The position numbers and the translations under genes are program-made. The notes under the pieces were generated by a model. That model had not been told where the DNA came from. It worked only from the letters and a program-made list of their open reading frames with translations, and made no database searches. Shown here piece after piece: positions 1-8,595 of a stretch of DNA of 32,578 bases. The stretch's first letter is position 1; the number at the start of each line of letters is the position of its first letter. This DNA comes from Motiliproteus sp. (GTDB taxonomy: Bacteria; Pseudomonadota; Gammaproteobacteria; Pseudomonadales; Balneatricaceae): positions 1 to 32,578 of the forward strand of contig JAPHRD010000113.1 in NCBI GenBank assembly GCA_026196225.1, written 5' to 3'.

Positions 1-117
1 ATGGGTTTTTTAGGTATCCAGTAAGGCTGCTGGCCCTAAATCCATAACGCACAACTGAAAATATCGGTATCAGAGCGGCTCATGAAAAATGCGGGCTAGT
101 CGCTAGCAATCGCCCCA

Positions 118-906
118 TCATTCGACAATTAATCGGTCGCCGCTGGCAAGGCGGCGAACATCCCATCCCTTGAACAGCTCGTAACATTCGTCCATCACCG
201 CCTCTTCAAAGCCTGGTTTGAGATGACTGATATGCAACACCGGCTTTGCTACTTCGTCGGGCCAGCTCTGCAGATCCTGCAGCAAAGCAGCTGGAGAATA
301 ATGGCCGCTGGCATCCGCCACCTGTTGCTGATCGCTAGGAAACGAGACGTCTATCAATAGATGCTGCAAACCGTCAACCTGGCTCACAGTTTGCCAAAAT
401 TGGGGGGCCGTGGTGGTATCACCACTAAAGGCAATAGCCCCCTCATCAGATTGCATCAGATAGCCCAACGTTGGAGTGGGATGATTAACCTCCAGGGCGG
501 TCACCCGAATACACCCCAATTCAACGGTGGTACCGGCTTCGATCTCGACAAACTGCAACAGATCGCTGCTACTGCCGGGAATCTGGGTGTAATCCGGCCA
601 GATAGTCCAATTAAAGATATGGGCTTTCAACGCTTCGATAACCACCGAGCTGGCGTATATCTTCAACGGTTGTTGCATACGTTCAAAGATGGTCGGCAGC
701 ATCAAAGGCAGGCAACAGATATGGTCCAAATGGGCATGGGTAATGAACAGGTGCCGAAGCTGCAGCATCCGCTCCGCGGACAGCAATTCCAATCCCGTGC
801 CAGCATCGATCAGGATCGACTCATCCACCCCTAAGCAGGTGGTCTTCAAACCGGCGCCGATACCGCCACTGCAACCTAGTACCTGAACTTGCACTTTCTC
901 TTTCAT
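118..906 (-). CDS. Class II 3',5'-cyclic-nucleotide phosphodiesterase (MBL fold)
   Basis: A 262-residue metallo-beta-lactamase-fold hydrolase that probably hydrolyses cAMP to 5'-AMP in the cytoplasm. Visible motifs are THAHLDH at residues 56-62 (H57, H59, D61, H62), a His at 142 in NHPTPT, SGDT at 161-164 (D163) and HISHLKPG at 225-232. The HxHLDH box followed by GDT and HISHLKPG is typical of class II cyclic-nucleotide phosphodiesterases rather than beta-lactamases or RNase Z. There is no signal peptide. The gene is divergent from the GAF-ATPase gene with only 47 bases between the starts, and an adenylate cyclase gene lies 2.4 kb away. The ribosome site is weak (AGG abutting the ATG). The family call is firm; the substrate (cAMP rather than another cyclic nucleotide or ester) is inferred from motif and context. 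Confidence 0.85.
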   Translation of the reverse strand: MKEKVQVQVLGCSGGIGAGLKTTCLGVDESILIDAGTGLELLSAERMLQLRHLFITHAHLDHICCLPLMLPTIFERMQQPLKIYASSVVIEALKAHIFNWTIWPDYTQIPGSSSDLLQFVEIEAGTTVELGCIRVTALEVNHPTPTLGYLMQSDEGAIAFSGDTTTAPQFWQTVSQVDGLQHLLIDVSFPSDQQQVADASGHYSPAALLQDLQSWPDEVAKPVLHISHLKPGFEEAVMDECYELFKGWDVRRLASGDRLIVE

Positions 907-953
907 CCTATAGAGTTAAGGGCATATATCCCAATAATGACAGATAAACGCCC

Positions 954-3230
954 ATGGACAAAGCAGCTCAGGTAGAAAACCCGAACTCACCATCAACGGA
1001 TGAATTTTATGAGCAGCTCACCGCCCTGATTCGAAAACTCCATGAAGCCAAAAGTTTCGCCGATGCATTTGAGCATTTGGAACCGGCGATGCTAGAGCTG
1101 TTTCAGGCTGAACGAATCAGCGTCTACCAACGAAACCGCACCCGACGAGAGATATTTTGTCGTTTCAAGACCGGCGATGAACTACGCGAGATCCAGCTCC
1201 CCATCACCCCTAAATCCTTGGCCGGATTCGTTGCCCTGAGCCGCAAGCCTTTGTTGATTTCCGATGTCTACAACAGCGAAGGGCTGAAAAAACTGCATCC
1301 CCAATTGGGATTTGATTCCAGCTACGACCGTAAAAGTGGTTTTAAGACTCAGTCCGTGATTGTCGTACCGATTCTGCACAATAAGGTACTGCTGGGGGTT
1401 ATTCAGATTATCAACCGCCGCGATGGTGGCACCTTTACATCTCAAGACCTGAAACGGGCACGGGAACTGGCACAATTCTTTGCCCAGAAATTCCGCTATG
1501 ATTTCGACGTCATGGACAACCCATTCGACTATCTGATCAAGACAGGGGTACTGGAAGAACAAAAGCTGGAACAGCTGCAGGCCATCAGCAGCCGTGAAAT
1601 GCCTATCACCCGCTTATTGAAACGGGATGCCCAACTGAGCTCAAAACAAATAGGCGAATCCCTGGAGCGCTACTACCAGGTACCCTATCAGTCTTACGAT
1701 CCTGATCAGTTCCACCCTCACCCGCTGCAACAACAGATCAATATATCCTACCTGCGTAAACAATCAGTGGCATTGCTGGAAGGCGCGCGTGGCCAGGTCA
1801 TCGTGGTTATCGATGATCCCAATGACAGCGCCCGACTGCTTGAGATCCAGAACGCCTTAAAGGGTCAGGAATCTGAAATCTGCGTAGGTCTGGAAGAGGA
1901 AATCCAGCAGTATCTGGGTGGCAATGCGCTGATGAGCGGAGATAGCGGTAACCTTGATACCATCGTCGGCGAACTGGACGAAATCGAAGATTTCAGCGAA
2001 GACGCCAGCGCCGAAGATGCGGTGTCCGAAGAAGCCCCCACCGTGGTGCGAATGGTTAACCGCATTTTAATGGACGCCAAACGGCTAGGCGCTTCAGATA
2101 TACATATCGAACCGGGTAAAGGCAAAGAGCCAGCACGGGTGCGGATGCGGATCGACGGAGTCTGCCAGGAGATCATTCAGATTCCCGCCAGCCATGTGCC
2201 CGCTACCCTGTCCCGGATCAAGATCCAATCCAATTTGGATATCTCCGAAAAACGCAAACCCCAAGATGGAAAATTCGGGATTCGCATCCAAGGCCAGCTA
2301 CTTGAGGTGCGAGTAGCCACCGTCCCCACGGTCAACAATGAAAGCGTGGTGATGCGTTTGCTAGCCACCGGAGAAGCGCTACGATTTAACCAGCTCAATC
2401 TGATGCCAACAACGGCTGAGCGAGTAGAAAAAATTCTTCAGCGACCCCATGGCGTTGTGCTGGTTGTCGGCCCCACCGGTTCCGGTAAGACCAGCACCCT
2501 GCATGCACTGTTGGGTCGGCTCAACTCCCCGGAGAAGAAGATCTGGACCGCCGAAGATCCGGTAGAGATCACCCAACCCGGTTTGCAGCAGGTACAGGTC
2601 AATCCCAAGATCGGCTTCGATTTTGCCGCAGCCCTGCGAGCTTTTCTGCGAGCCGACCCCGATATCATCCTGATCGGTGAAATGCGCGATCGAGAGACCG
2701 CCCATATCGGCATCGAAGCCTCGTTGACCGGCCACTTGGTGTTGTCCACCCTGCACACCAATTCAGCCCCGGAAACCGTAACCCGTCTACTGGATCTAGG
2801 TATCGACCCGGTCAACTTCTCGGACGCCTGCCTGGGCATTCTGGCCCAGCGATTGGTACGTACTCTCTGCCCCAAGTGCAAACAGCGCTACACCATCGAC
2901 GAAGAAGAGGCTCAGTTCCTGCGCCGACAATACGATGAAAATTTGGCCGACGAGCTGCAGTTGCAGCCGGGCAAAACAGCCCTGTTCAAAGCCAACGGCT
3001 GCGAGCAGTGCAACATGAGCGGTTACAAAGGCCGGACCGGTATCCACGAATTACTGCAGGTAACCCCTGAACTCCGGGAACTGATCTACGACAAAGCCAC
3101 GGTACCTGAGATTCGAGTTCAGGCGATCAAAGACGGTATGCGCACACTGCTACAGGACGGTATCCAGAAGATCATCAAGGGTGACCTTGACTTTACCCAA
3201 CTGCGACAGATCACCTATAGCGATGAGTAG
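954..3230 (+). CDS. GAF-domain PilB/GspE/MshE-type assembly ATPase
   Basis: A 758-residue hexameric secretion/pilus ATPase of the GspE-PilB family with an added N-terminal GAF domain at about residues 30-180. Residues 190-325 resemble the N-terminal (MshEN-like) domain of these ATPases, but the RLGxxL c-di-GMP motif looks degenerate. The core holds Walker A GPTGSGKT (506-513), Walker B around ADPDIILIGEMRD (567-579), the His box HLVLSTLHTN (594-603) and a zinc tetracysteine (C639, C642, C683, C686), so it should be an active ATPase. The GAF domain ends in N154-R155...F161-x3-D165, close to the NKxnFx3DE signature of cyclic-nucleotide-binding GAF domains. No pilin, inner-membrane platform or secretin gene is adjacent, so it serves a distant machine or has a stand-alone role. 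The adenylate cyclase gene begins 39 bases downstream. Confidence 0.88.
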   Translation: MDKAAQVENPNSPSTDEFYEQLTALIRKLHEAKSFADAFEHLEPAMLELFQAERISVYQRNRTRREIFCRFKTGDELREIQLPITPKSLAGFVALSRKPLLISDVYNSEGLKKLHPQLGFDSSYDRKSGFKTQSVIVVPILHNKVLLGVIQIINRRDGGTFTSQDLKRARELAQFFAQKFRYDFDVMDNPFDYLIKTGVLEEQKLEQLQAISSREMPITRLLKRDAQLSSKQIGESLERYYQVPYQSYDPDQFHPHPLQQQINISYLRKQSVALLEGARGQVIVVIDDPNDSARLLEIQNALKGQESEICVGLEEEIQQYLGGNALMSGDSGNLDTIVGELDEIEDFSEDASAEDAVSEEAPTVVRMVNRILMDAKRLGASDIHIEPGKGKEPARVRMRIDGVCQEIIQIPASHVPATLSRIKIQSNLDISEKRKPQDGKFGIRIQGQLLEVRVATVPTVNNESVVMRLLATGEALRFNQLNLMPTTAERVEKILQRPHGVVLVVGPTGSGKTSTLHALLGRLNSPEKKIWTAEDPVEITQPGLQQVQVNPKIGFDFAAALRAFLRADPDIILIGEMRDRETAHIGIEASLTGHLVLSTLHTNSAPETVTRLLDLGIDPVNFSDACLGILAQRLVRTLCPKCKQRYTIDEEEAQFLRRQYDENLADELQLQPGKTALFKANGCEQCNMSGYKGRTGIHELLQVTPELRELIYDKATVPEIRVQAIKDGMRTLLQDGIQKIIKGDLDFTQLRQITYSDE

Positions 3231-3269
3231 ATTGTTACAACGGACCATTCACCTGCCAATTGGATTGCC

Positions 3270-5456
3270 ATGACACTGTCCAGGCCTCGCATACTACGTA
3301 TGCTGCTAGCCCTGAGCCTGCTGATACTGTTTATGACCGGGCCCGGTAGCGACTATAGCCATCGTTTCAGCGAACGTTTCGAGCAGCAACTGTACGATTG
3401 GCGCATCCGCCTGAACCAGCAATCAGAGGTGGATCCACGAATCGTCATTATCGACATAGATGAGGCGAGCCTCGCCAGTGTCGGCCACTGGCCCTGGCCT
3501 CGGGAAACCCTGGCTGAGCTGATCAACCGTCTGTTCGATCAGTATGGAATCGGCCTGATGGCCTTTGATATGTTTTTCCCGGAGTCAGATCAAATTCTCA
3601 GCCGCCAACGCCTGGAACAGGTGCTAAGCGATGCGCCAAGCGAACAACGGCAGCAACTGCTACAGCTGGTGGAGCGACTGAATCCCGATCAGTTGATGGC
3701 TCGGAGCCTGACCGATCGTCCAGTAGTCCTGGGATATGCATTCAGCCCAGACGGTAAGTTTCACGCCGGTGAACTGCCTCCGCCGCTGGCTTCCGCTCAG
3801 TCCGAACAGCTTAATGACCAGATTCGTCAGGCGCCAGGCTTTAGCGCCAACCTGAGCGTACTGCAATCACAAACGCCCTATGGAGGATTTGTCGACAACC
3901 CGCTACTGGACAGCGACGGGCTCTATCGTCAGGTACCGATGCTACAGCGTTTTCAGGGACAGCTCTATCCGGCACTGTCACTGTCGGTGCTGCAGTCGAT
4001 CTATGGAAGCCAGCAAGTAAATCTGTTATCCGGAGGACAATATAATCTTTTAGAGACCATCGATATGGATGGTCTGCAAATACCGGTCGACGCCCAGGCT
4101 GCGATGCTTGTTCCCTACCGTGGTCCGCAAGGCAGCTTTCCCTATATCTCAGCCCAGTCAGTGCTATCGGGCGAGGCGGACATTAGCCAGCTGGAAGGTG
4201 CTATCGTCCTACTCGGTACCAGCGCTGCCGGATTACTAGATCTACGCGCCACGCCGGTACAAAACGCCTATCCCGGAGTTGAAGTACACGCCAATTTGAT
4301 CGCCGCCATGCTGGACGATAAAATGCTACATCGCCCTGACTACATGCATGGTGCCAACCTGGTTCAGTGCCTGCTTATCGGCTTGCTACTGGTAATGCTG
4401 CCACCCTATCTCAGCGCTCTGGGAAGCACCTTGCTGGCGGTTTCATTAGCAAGCGCGGTAATCGTCGCCAATCTGATGTTGTGGAAGCAGGCCCACCATG
4501 TGCTTCCCCTGGCGCCACCATTGATGATCCTGTCGTTACTGTACGCGGTACAACTGCTGCTTGGTTATGTTGTTGAGACCCGTAATCGCCAACACCTAAG
4601 CGGCCTGTTTGGCCAGTATGTGCCGCCAGAACTGGTGGATGAGATGCAGCACCAGCAAAGCGACTTTGGCCTCGGCGGCGAAAATCGCCAAATGACCGTG
4701 CTATTCTCCGACATTCGTAGTTTCACCACCCTGTCTGAGGCCCTAACACCTCAGCAGTTAAGCCATCTTCTCAATACCTATTTAACGCCCATGACCGCCA
4801 TCGTCCACCAACACCGTGGCACGATCGACAAGTATATTGGCGACGCCATGATGGCTTTCTGGGGAGCACCGCTGAAAGACCCGGATCATAGTCGGCATGC
4901 GCTACAGGCGGCGCTGGCGATGCTTGATCAACTGCAAGAGATCAATCAGGAGCTGGAGCAGCAGGGACTCCCCCCCGTCCACATCGGTATCGGTCTCAAT
5001 AGTGGTGAAATGAGCGTGGGCAACATGGGTTCTCGCTTTCGCATGGCCTACACCGTGCTGGGAGATGCCGTTAATCTGGGATCCCGCTTGGAGGGATTAA
5101 CCAAGGCTTACGGAGTCTCGTTAATCGTCAGCGAATCCGTAGTGGAACAGGTCCCCGATCAAACGTTCCGATTGCTGGATCGCGTACAGGTGAAAGGCAA
5201 AAACGAAGCGGTAGCCATTTACGAACCTCTTGCCGAGTCTTTGGAAGTTGAACAACATTGGCTGGATGAACATCAGCAGGCGATGGAAAGCTACCGTCAG
5301 CGAAACTGGTCTCTTGCCCGTAGTCAATTTGAAAAATTGTTAACCAGTCCGTTAGGGCCTTCACCTTACCAGCTGTATCTTGATCGGCTAGACTACCTTG
5401 AGCGGCAACCACCTGCAGACGATTGGGATGGCGTCTACGTGTTTGACCACAAATAG
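3270..5456 (+). CDS. CHASE2 sensor adenylate cyclase (class III)
   Basis: A 728-residue membrane cyclase producing cAMP. A first helix spans about residues 8-23. An extracytoplasmic CHASE2 domain spans about 30-350 (IVIIDIDEASLASVGHWPWPR, GIGLMAFDMFF, LLGTSAAGLLDLRATP). Two or three helices lie at 362-433, and the class III catalytic domain at about 470-655. Metal-binding D481 (FSDIRSF) and D525 (DKYIGDAMMAFWG) are present, with K521 and T595 at the base-selecting positions, and N602 and R606 of the transition-state set. The Lys-Thr pair is that of bacterial adenylate rather than guanylate cyclases. A tail of about 70 residues resembles a TPR-like helical pair. The gene lies between the GAF-ATPase gene (39 bases upstream) and the acyltransferase gene (29 bases downstream), so is probably co-transcribed. 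The CHASE2 ligand is unknown. Confidence 0.92.
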   Translation: MTLSRPRILRMLLALSLLILFMTGPGSDYSHRFSERFEQQLYDWRIRLNQQSEVDPRIVIIDIDEASLASVGHWPWPRETLAELINRLFDQYGIGLMAFDMFFPESDQILSRQRLEQVLSDAPSEQRQQLLQLVERLNPDQLMARSLTDRPVVLGYAFSPDGKFHAGELPPPLASAQSEQLNDQIRQAPGFSANLSVLQSQTPYGGFVDNPLLDSDGLYRQVPMLQRFQGQLYPALSLSVLQSIYGSQQVNLLSGGQYNLLETIDMDGLQIPVDAQAAMLVPYRGPQGSFPYISAQSVLSGEADISQLEGAIVLLGTSAAGLLDLRATPVQNAYPGVEVHANLIAAMLDDKMLHRPDYMHGANLVQCLLIGLLLVMLPPYLSALGSTLLAVSLASAVIVANLMLWKQAHHVLPLAPPLMILSLLYAVQLLLGYVVETRNRQHLSGLFGQYVPPELVDEMQHQQSDFGLGGENRQMTVLFSDIRSFTTLSEALTPQQLSHLLNTYLTPMTAIVHQHRGTIDKYIGDAMMAFWGAPLKDPDHSRHALQAALAMLDQLQEINQELEQQGLPPVHIGIGLNSGEMSVGNMGSRFRMAYTVLGDAVNLGSRLEGLTKAYGVSLIVSESVVEQVPDQTFRLLDRVQVKGKNEAVAIYEPLAESLEVEQHWLDEHQQAMESYRQRNWSLARSQFEKLLTSPLGPSPYQLYLDRLDYLERQPPADDWDGVYVFDHK

Positions 5457-5485
5457 TATTGGATTCAGATTTTAGGAAACCGCCC

Positions 5486-6058
5486 ATGTTGCAGTGGCTT
5501 AGCCGTTTTATTCTCAAGCAGATCGGCTGGAAGTTGGATTTCGATTTACCTCAAGCCTCCCACTATCTATTGATCGGCTACCCCCACACCAGCAACTGGG
5601 ATTTTATCCTGGCGATGCTGGCCAAAGGCGCCTTAAAGTTCAAATTTCGATGGCTGGCCAAGGACACATTGTTCTTCTGGCCACTAGGTATTTTGATGCG
5701 TGCCATGGGAGGAATACCGGTCAACCGTCGTGTCAGCACCGGTTTTACCGGCCAGCTAAAAGCCCTTTACGATGACAGCGACGAGCTGGTGATTGTCATT
5801 ACGCCGGAGGGTACCCGAAGCCACCGGGACTATTGGAAGTCCGGTTTCTATCACCTTGCCAGCGCGGCTCAGGTTCCGGTCGCCCTGGGCTATATCGATT
5901 ACCCCGGCAAGAAGCTGGGAATTGGACCTCTGATTGAACTGAGCGGTGATCCATCTGCAGATCTGAAACGCATCAAAACGTTCTATCAGGATAAGATTGG
6001 GCGTTTCCCCGAAAAGGCCGGCACCATTCAGTTCAGACAGTCTGATGGCCAGCGTTAA
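5486..6058 (+). CDS. PlsC-like 1-acylglycerol-3-phosphate acyltransferase family protein
   Basis: A 190-residue short acyltransferase of the lysophospholipid acyltransferase (LPLAT/PlsC) superfamily. It shows the catalytic H-x4-D motif (HTSNWD, H34 and D39), a motif II-like GGIPVNRR at 75-82 and motif III TPEGTR at 106-111. It probably acts at the inner face of the cytoplasmic membrane on a lysophospholipid or related acceptor; the actual acceptor cannot be read from the sequence. I chose the ATG at 5486 because an AGGA ribosome site precedes it by about 8 bases; an in-frame TTG at 5459 would add nine residues but has no such site. The 3' end overlaps the convergent pepQ gene by 26 bases. It is probably the last gene of the ATPase-cyclase run. 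Confidence 0.82.
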   Translation: MLQWLSRFILKQIGWKLDFDLPQASHYLLIGYPHTSNWDFILAMLAKGALKFKFRWLAKDTLFFWPLGILMRAMGGIPVNRRVSTGFTGQLKALYDDSDELVIVITPEGTRSHRDYWKSGFYHLASAAQVPVALGYIDYPGKKLGIGPLIELSGDPSADLKRIKTFYQDKIGRFPEKAGTIQFRQSDGQR

Positions 6059-7373
6059 AGGCTTCCCGGGTTAAGTTTTTCACCTGTGTTGGAGACAAAT
6101 AGATATTGTCTTCAATCCGAATACCGCCACAGGGCCGCAAGGCATCTACCATCGACCAGTTGATCAAATCCGCTGCAGAACCCGTTCGTAGAGGCTGCAG
6201 CAGCTGGTCGATAAAATAGATTCCCGGTTCGATAGTAAACACCATCCCTGCCTCAAGAGCGCGAGTTAAACGCAAATGAGGAAAGGCCTCCGGTGGCGGC
6301 GCAGGGGTCCCTAGCGAATCTGACTGCTGTCCAGCGCAGTCATGGACTTGCAACCCCAACAGATGCCCCAAACCATGGGGAAAGAATGCAGTCACAATGC
6401 CCTGCTCCATCTGACTCTGCGGCTCAGCAGCAACCAGTCCACTGCGCTGTAGCAATCCGGCGATCAATTCACACATTCGTCGATGCAGATCGACAAAACT
6501 AACGCTGACCTTTATCTCGCTAATAAGCTGCTGCTGAAGTCGATCCAGCTCCTGAACCAGATCGGCGAAAACGCCAGGCTGGCTCGCGTAGGTACGAGTA
6601 ATATCTGAGCCATAGCCATCAATACGAGCCCCCGCATCAATCAGCAAAGAACGAACGGTTTCCGGACGCTGCTGTTGATAGTGCTGGTAATGGAGAATGG
6701 CGGCGTGCTGGTTGAGTGCGATGATATTGCCGTAAGGAAGCTGATGTTCACGCTGCCCAGTTGCTTGCAGATAGCTCATCTGCATCTCAAACTCAGATGC
6801 TCCACCATCGAAAGCTGTTTTGACCGCCTGATGACCTACTACAGCCAGTGCTGACGCATGCTCTAAACAACAGCGTTCATAGTCACTTTTAACAGCACGG
6901 TACCAGTCCAGCGCTGCCAACATCGGCTGTGGATTAACCTCATGAATCCCAAAACGAGCAGCAAGCTCGGAAGCTTCACCGATAAAGGCCAGATCTTTGT
7001 GTTGGCAAACTGTCGCTGCAACCGAATCCAGATTATCAATTTCAATAACGTCAAAAAATCCCAGCCAATAACCCGCTGGATCTTCTGCCGCTTGATGCCA
7101 GAAATCATTGCTGCGGTAATAAAACAGAATCGGGCACTCTCCCTGTTTCAACCACAGAAAACAGTCAAGATGTTGGTCCAAGGGTAACCAGTGCAGGAAG
7201 TAGGGATTGATTCGACTGGGCTTTTGTTGATCATCTCGGAAGAAATTCTCCCCTTGGCCGCTGTGAATCAATACGCCTTCGTATCCGTTCTGATCTAACA
7301 GTTGCTGATAAAGCGCTAGTAGCTTTTTCAGGTGCTGCGGATAGGTTTGTTGTTTTGCTTGTTGCCAATCCAC
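6033..7373 (-). CDS. pepQ: Xaa-Pro dipeptidase PepQ
   Basis: A 446-residue M24B metallopeptidase (pita-bread fold) that cleaves dipeptides with C-terminal proline in the cytoplasm; the family also has some organophosphate-hydrolase (prolidase) activity. The five dinuclear-metal ligands are in place: D246 (LLIDAG), D257 (SDITRTYA), H337 (FPHGLGH), E382 (TIEPGIYF) and E421 (GIRIEDN). Length and ligand spacing match the PepQ family, about 440 residues. The start is GTG at 7373, supported by a strong GAGGAGG ribosome site six bases upstream. That site overlaps the end of the M14 carboxypeptidase gene, which stops 11 bases before, so the two are co-transcribed. Both products are peptidases, pointing to joint peptide recycling. 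Its 3' end overlaps the convergent acyltransferase gene by 26 bases. Confidence 0.93.
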   Translation of the reverse strand: MDWQQAKQQTYPQHLKKLLALYQQLLDQNGYEGVLIHSGQGENFFRDDQQKPSRINPYFLHWLPLDQHLDCFLWLKQGECPILFYYRSNDFWHQAAEDPAGYWLGFFDVIEIDNLDSVAATVCQHKDLAFIGEASELAARFGIHEVNPQPMLAALDWYRAVKSDYERCCLEHASALAVVGHQAVKTAFDGGASEFEMQMSYLQATGQREHQLPYGNIIALNQHAAILHYQHYQQQRPETVRSLLIDAGARIDGYGSDITRTYASQPGVFADLVQELDRLQQQLISEIKVSVSFVDLHRRMCELIAGLLQRSGLVAAEPQSQMEQGIVTAFFPHGLGHLLGLQVHDCAGQQSDSLGTPAPPPEAFPHLRLTRALEAGMVFTIEPGIYFIDQLLQPLRTGSAADLINWSMVDALRPCGGIRIEDNIYLSPTQVKNLTREAFNAGHQTV

Positions 7374-7384
7374 TGGAATCCTCC

Positions 7385-8569
7385 TCAGCGTAGATCCTTC
7401 ACTACCTTATCAACAGTCTTCAACATGTCTGCAGCCAGGGCCTTGCTGCGCTGAGGAGACCATCCAAACTGGGTATCAGGCTTCAGTAGATTGTCCTTAA
7501 AAGGCATCTCTAGAGTCAGCGCCAGGCAATCAAAGCGATGCCCCACCTGGTTGGATGCCAGCTTCAATGTTTCTTCGCCAAACTGGTCCGGGGTATAGCC
7601 CTGTTGCAATTGAAATTCGTCACTAGCCTCAAGCAGGGCCTGTTTAAACTGATCTTCCAGCGCAGCCTGCTGGAGAGTGAAACTGGGATTCCCTCCGCAA
7701 CCTGCCAGGAAGTTATAGGGAATAGTTTCATCGCCATGAATATCCAGATAGAGATCGACCCCGGTTTGGGTCATTTTCTCCAATATATGGTAAACCTCAG
7801 GGCTGCGGTGAAGCGAAGGAGCATCCCACTCGCGATTAAGATTGACACCAACGGCATTGGTACGCAGATGACCTCTCACCCCGCCGTCGGGATTGGCATT
7901 GGGCACCAGATAAAAATCCGCCTGCTCCAGCAGCCTGCTTGAGTGATCATTGCGCTGATCCAGTAACTGCTCCAACAGACCCTCCATAAACCATTCGGCC
8001 ATGGTCTCGCCGGGGTGCTGGCGGGCGGTTATCCAGATCTGCCGTTTATCGTTTTGGTTTTGGTTTTGGTTTTGGTTTTGGTTTTGGTTTTGGTTTTGGT
8101 TTTGATTCTGGTTAGCTGACACCTTCAGCAGATCTAACTCCCGACCATCCAAAGTTTTTCCCAGAGAACTTAAGCTACACAATGGTGATTGCTGTGCACG
8201 GCCGATCAACTGCTGATGACGCTCATAGCTGAAGGGAGCAAAATAGGCGTAGTAGACGCTCTCGAACTCCGGTTGATGACGGATCTGTAGTTCGCCCTGT
8301 CGATAGTCGGTGGGGACACGAAACCAGTTTTCTCCATCGTAGGAAGCCACCGCTTGATACCCTTCCCAACCTTCTGCATAGGCGGCCTCAGCCGCGTTAA
8401 GAATGCGGATCAGACAGGAGGTTGCTCGAGCGCCCTGAAGGCGAAAATAAAACCACTGGAAGAAATGGGAGTTTTGGTCTGCGCGAATATTAAGCCGAAT
8501 ATTACCGCTGTCCGTTGCGTCCACCACATCAATATTACCGGCATCAAACGCGCTGCTGATCGATAGCAT
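7385..8569 (-). CDS. Cytosolic M14 zinc carboxypeptidase (CCP-like)
   Basis: A 394-residue carboxypeptidase of the bacterial cytosolic carboxypeptidase group, related to eukaryotic CCP/AGTPBP enzymes. An N-terminal beta domain (about 1-130) precedes the M14 catalytic domain. Zinc ligands are H185 and E188 in QHPGE and H278 in DIHGDE; the catalytic glutamate is E354 in LTLEMPF. There is no signal peptide. Residues 153-173 are a low-complexity Asn-Gln tract encoded by a hexanucleotide microsatellite. It sits in the loop just before the strand leading to HPGE, where relatives usually have a short turn. The start has a good AAGGA site. The gene lies 26 bases after the TSUP gene and 11 before pepQ in one minus-strand operon. 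The natural substrate of bacterial members is unclear. Confidence 0.88.
   Translation of the reverse strand: MLSISSAFDAGNIDVVDATDSGNIRLNIRADQNSHFFQWFYFRLQGARATSCLIRILNAAEAAYAEGWEGYQAVASYDGENWFRVPTDYRQGELQIRHQPEFESVYYAYFAPFSYERHQQLIGRAQQSPLCSLSSLGKTLDGRELDLLKVSANQNQNQNQNQNQNQNQNQNQNDKRQIWITARQHPGETMAEWFMEGLLEQLLDQRNDHSSRLLEQADFYLVPNANPDGGVRGHLRTNAVGVNLNREWDAPSLHRSPEVYHILEKMTQTGVDLYLDIHGDETIPYNFLAGCGGNPSFTLQQAALEDQFKQALLEASDEFQLQQGYTPDQFGEETLKLASNQVGHRFDCLALTLEMPFKDNLLKPDTQFGWSPQRSKALAADMLKTVDKVVKDLR
8051..8104. repeat. Hexanucleotide microsatellite (GTTTTG)9 inside the M14 peptidase gene
   Basis: Nine perfect tandem copies of GTTTTG lie on the plus strand, read as CAAAAC (Gln-Asn) by the minus-strand gene. 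One further imperfect unit follows at 8105-8113. As the unit is six bases, copy-number change would lengthen or shorten the Asn-Gln tract without shifting the frame. No other simple repeat of this size is seen in the window. Confidence 0.98.
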
Positions 8570-8595
8570 GGCCTATCCTTCTGGGATGTTGCTGT

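Noticed and set aside
1-117. Left-end sequence as part of a truncated gene.
   Set aside because: No long frame enters from the edge with recognisable protein content; only short frames with frequent stops are seen.
361-834. A 157-codon plus-strand frame opposite the phosphodiesterase gene.
   Set aside because: It is antisense to a gene with intact catalytic motifs, has low-complexity Gln/Arg-rich content and no ribosome site.
6033-6058. The 26-base overlap of acyltransferase and pepQ 3' ends as a sign of frameshift or mis-assembly.
   Set aside because: Both proteins reach their usual family ends, and short convergent overlaps are common in compact genomes.
8051-8104. The GTTTTG repeat as a phase-variable on/off switch or a telomere-like or CRISPR-like element.
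   Set aside because: The unit is six bases and in frame, so copy change cannot switch the gene off; there are no spacers and it lies wholly inside the coding region.
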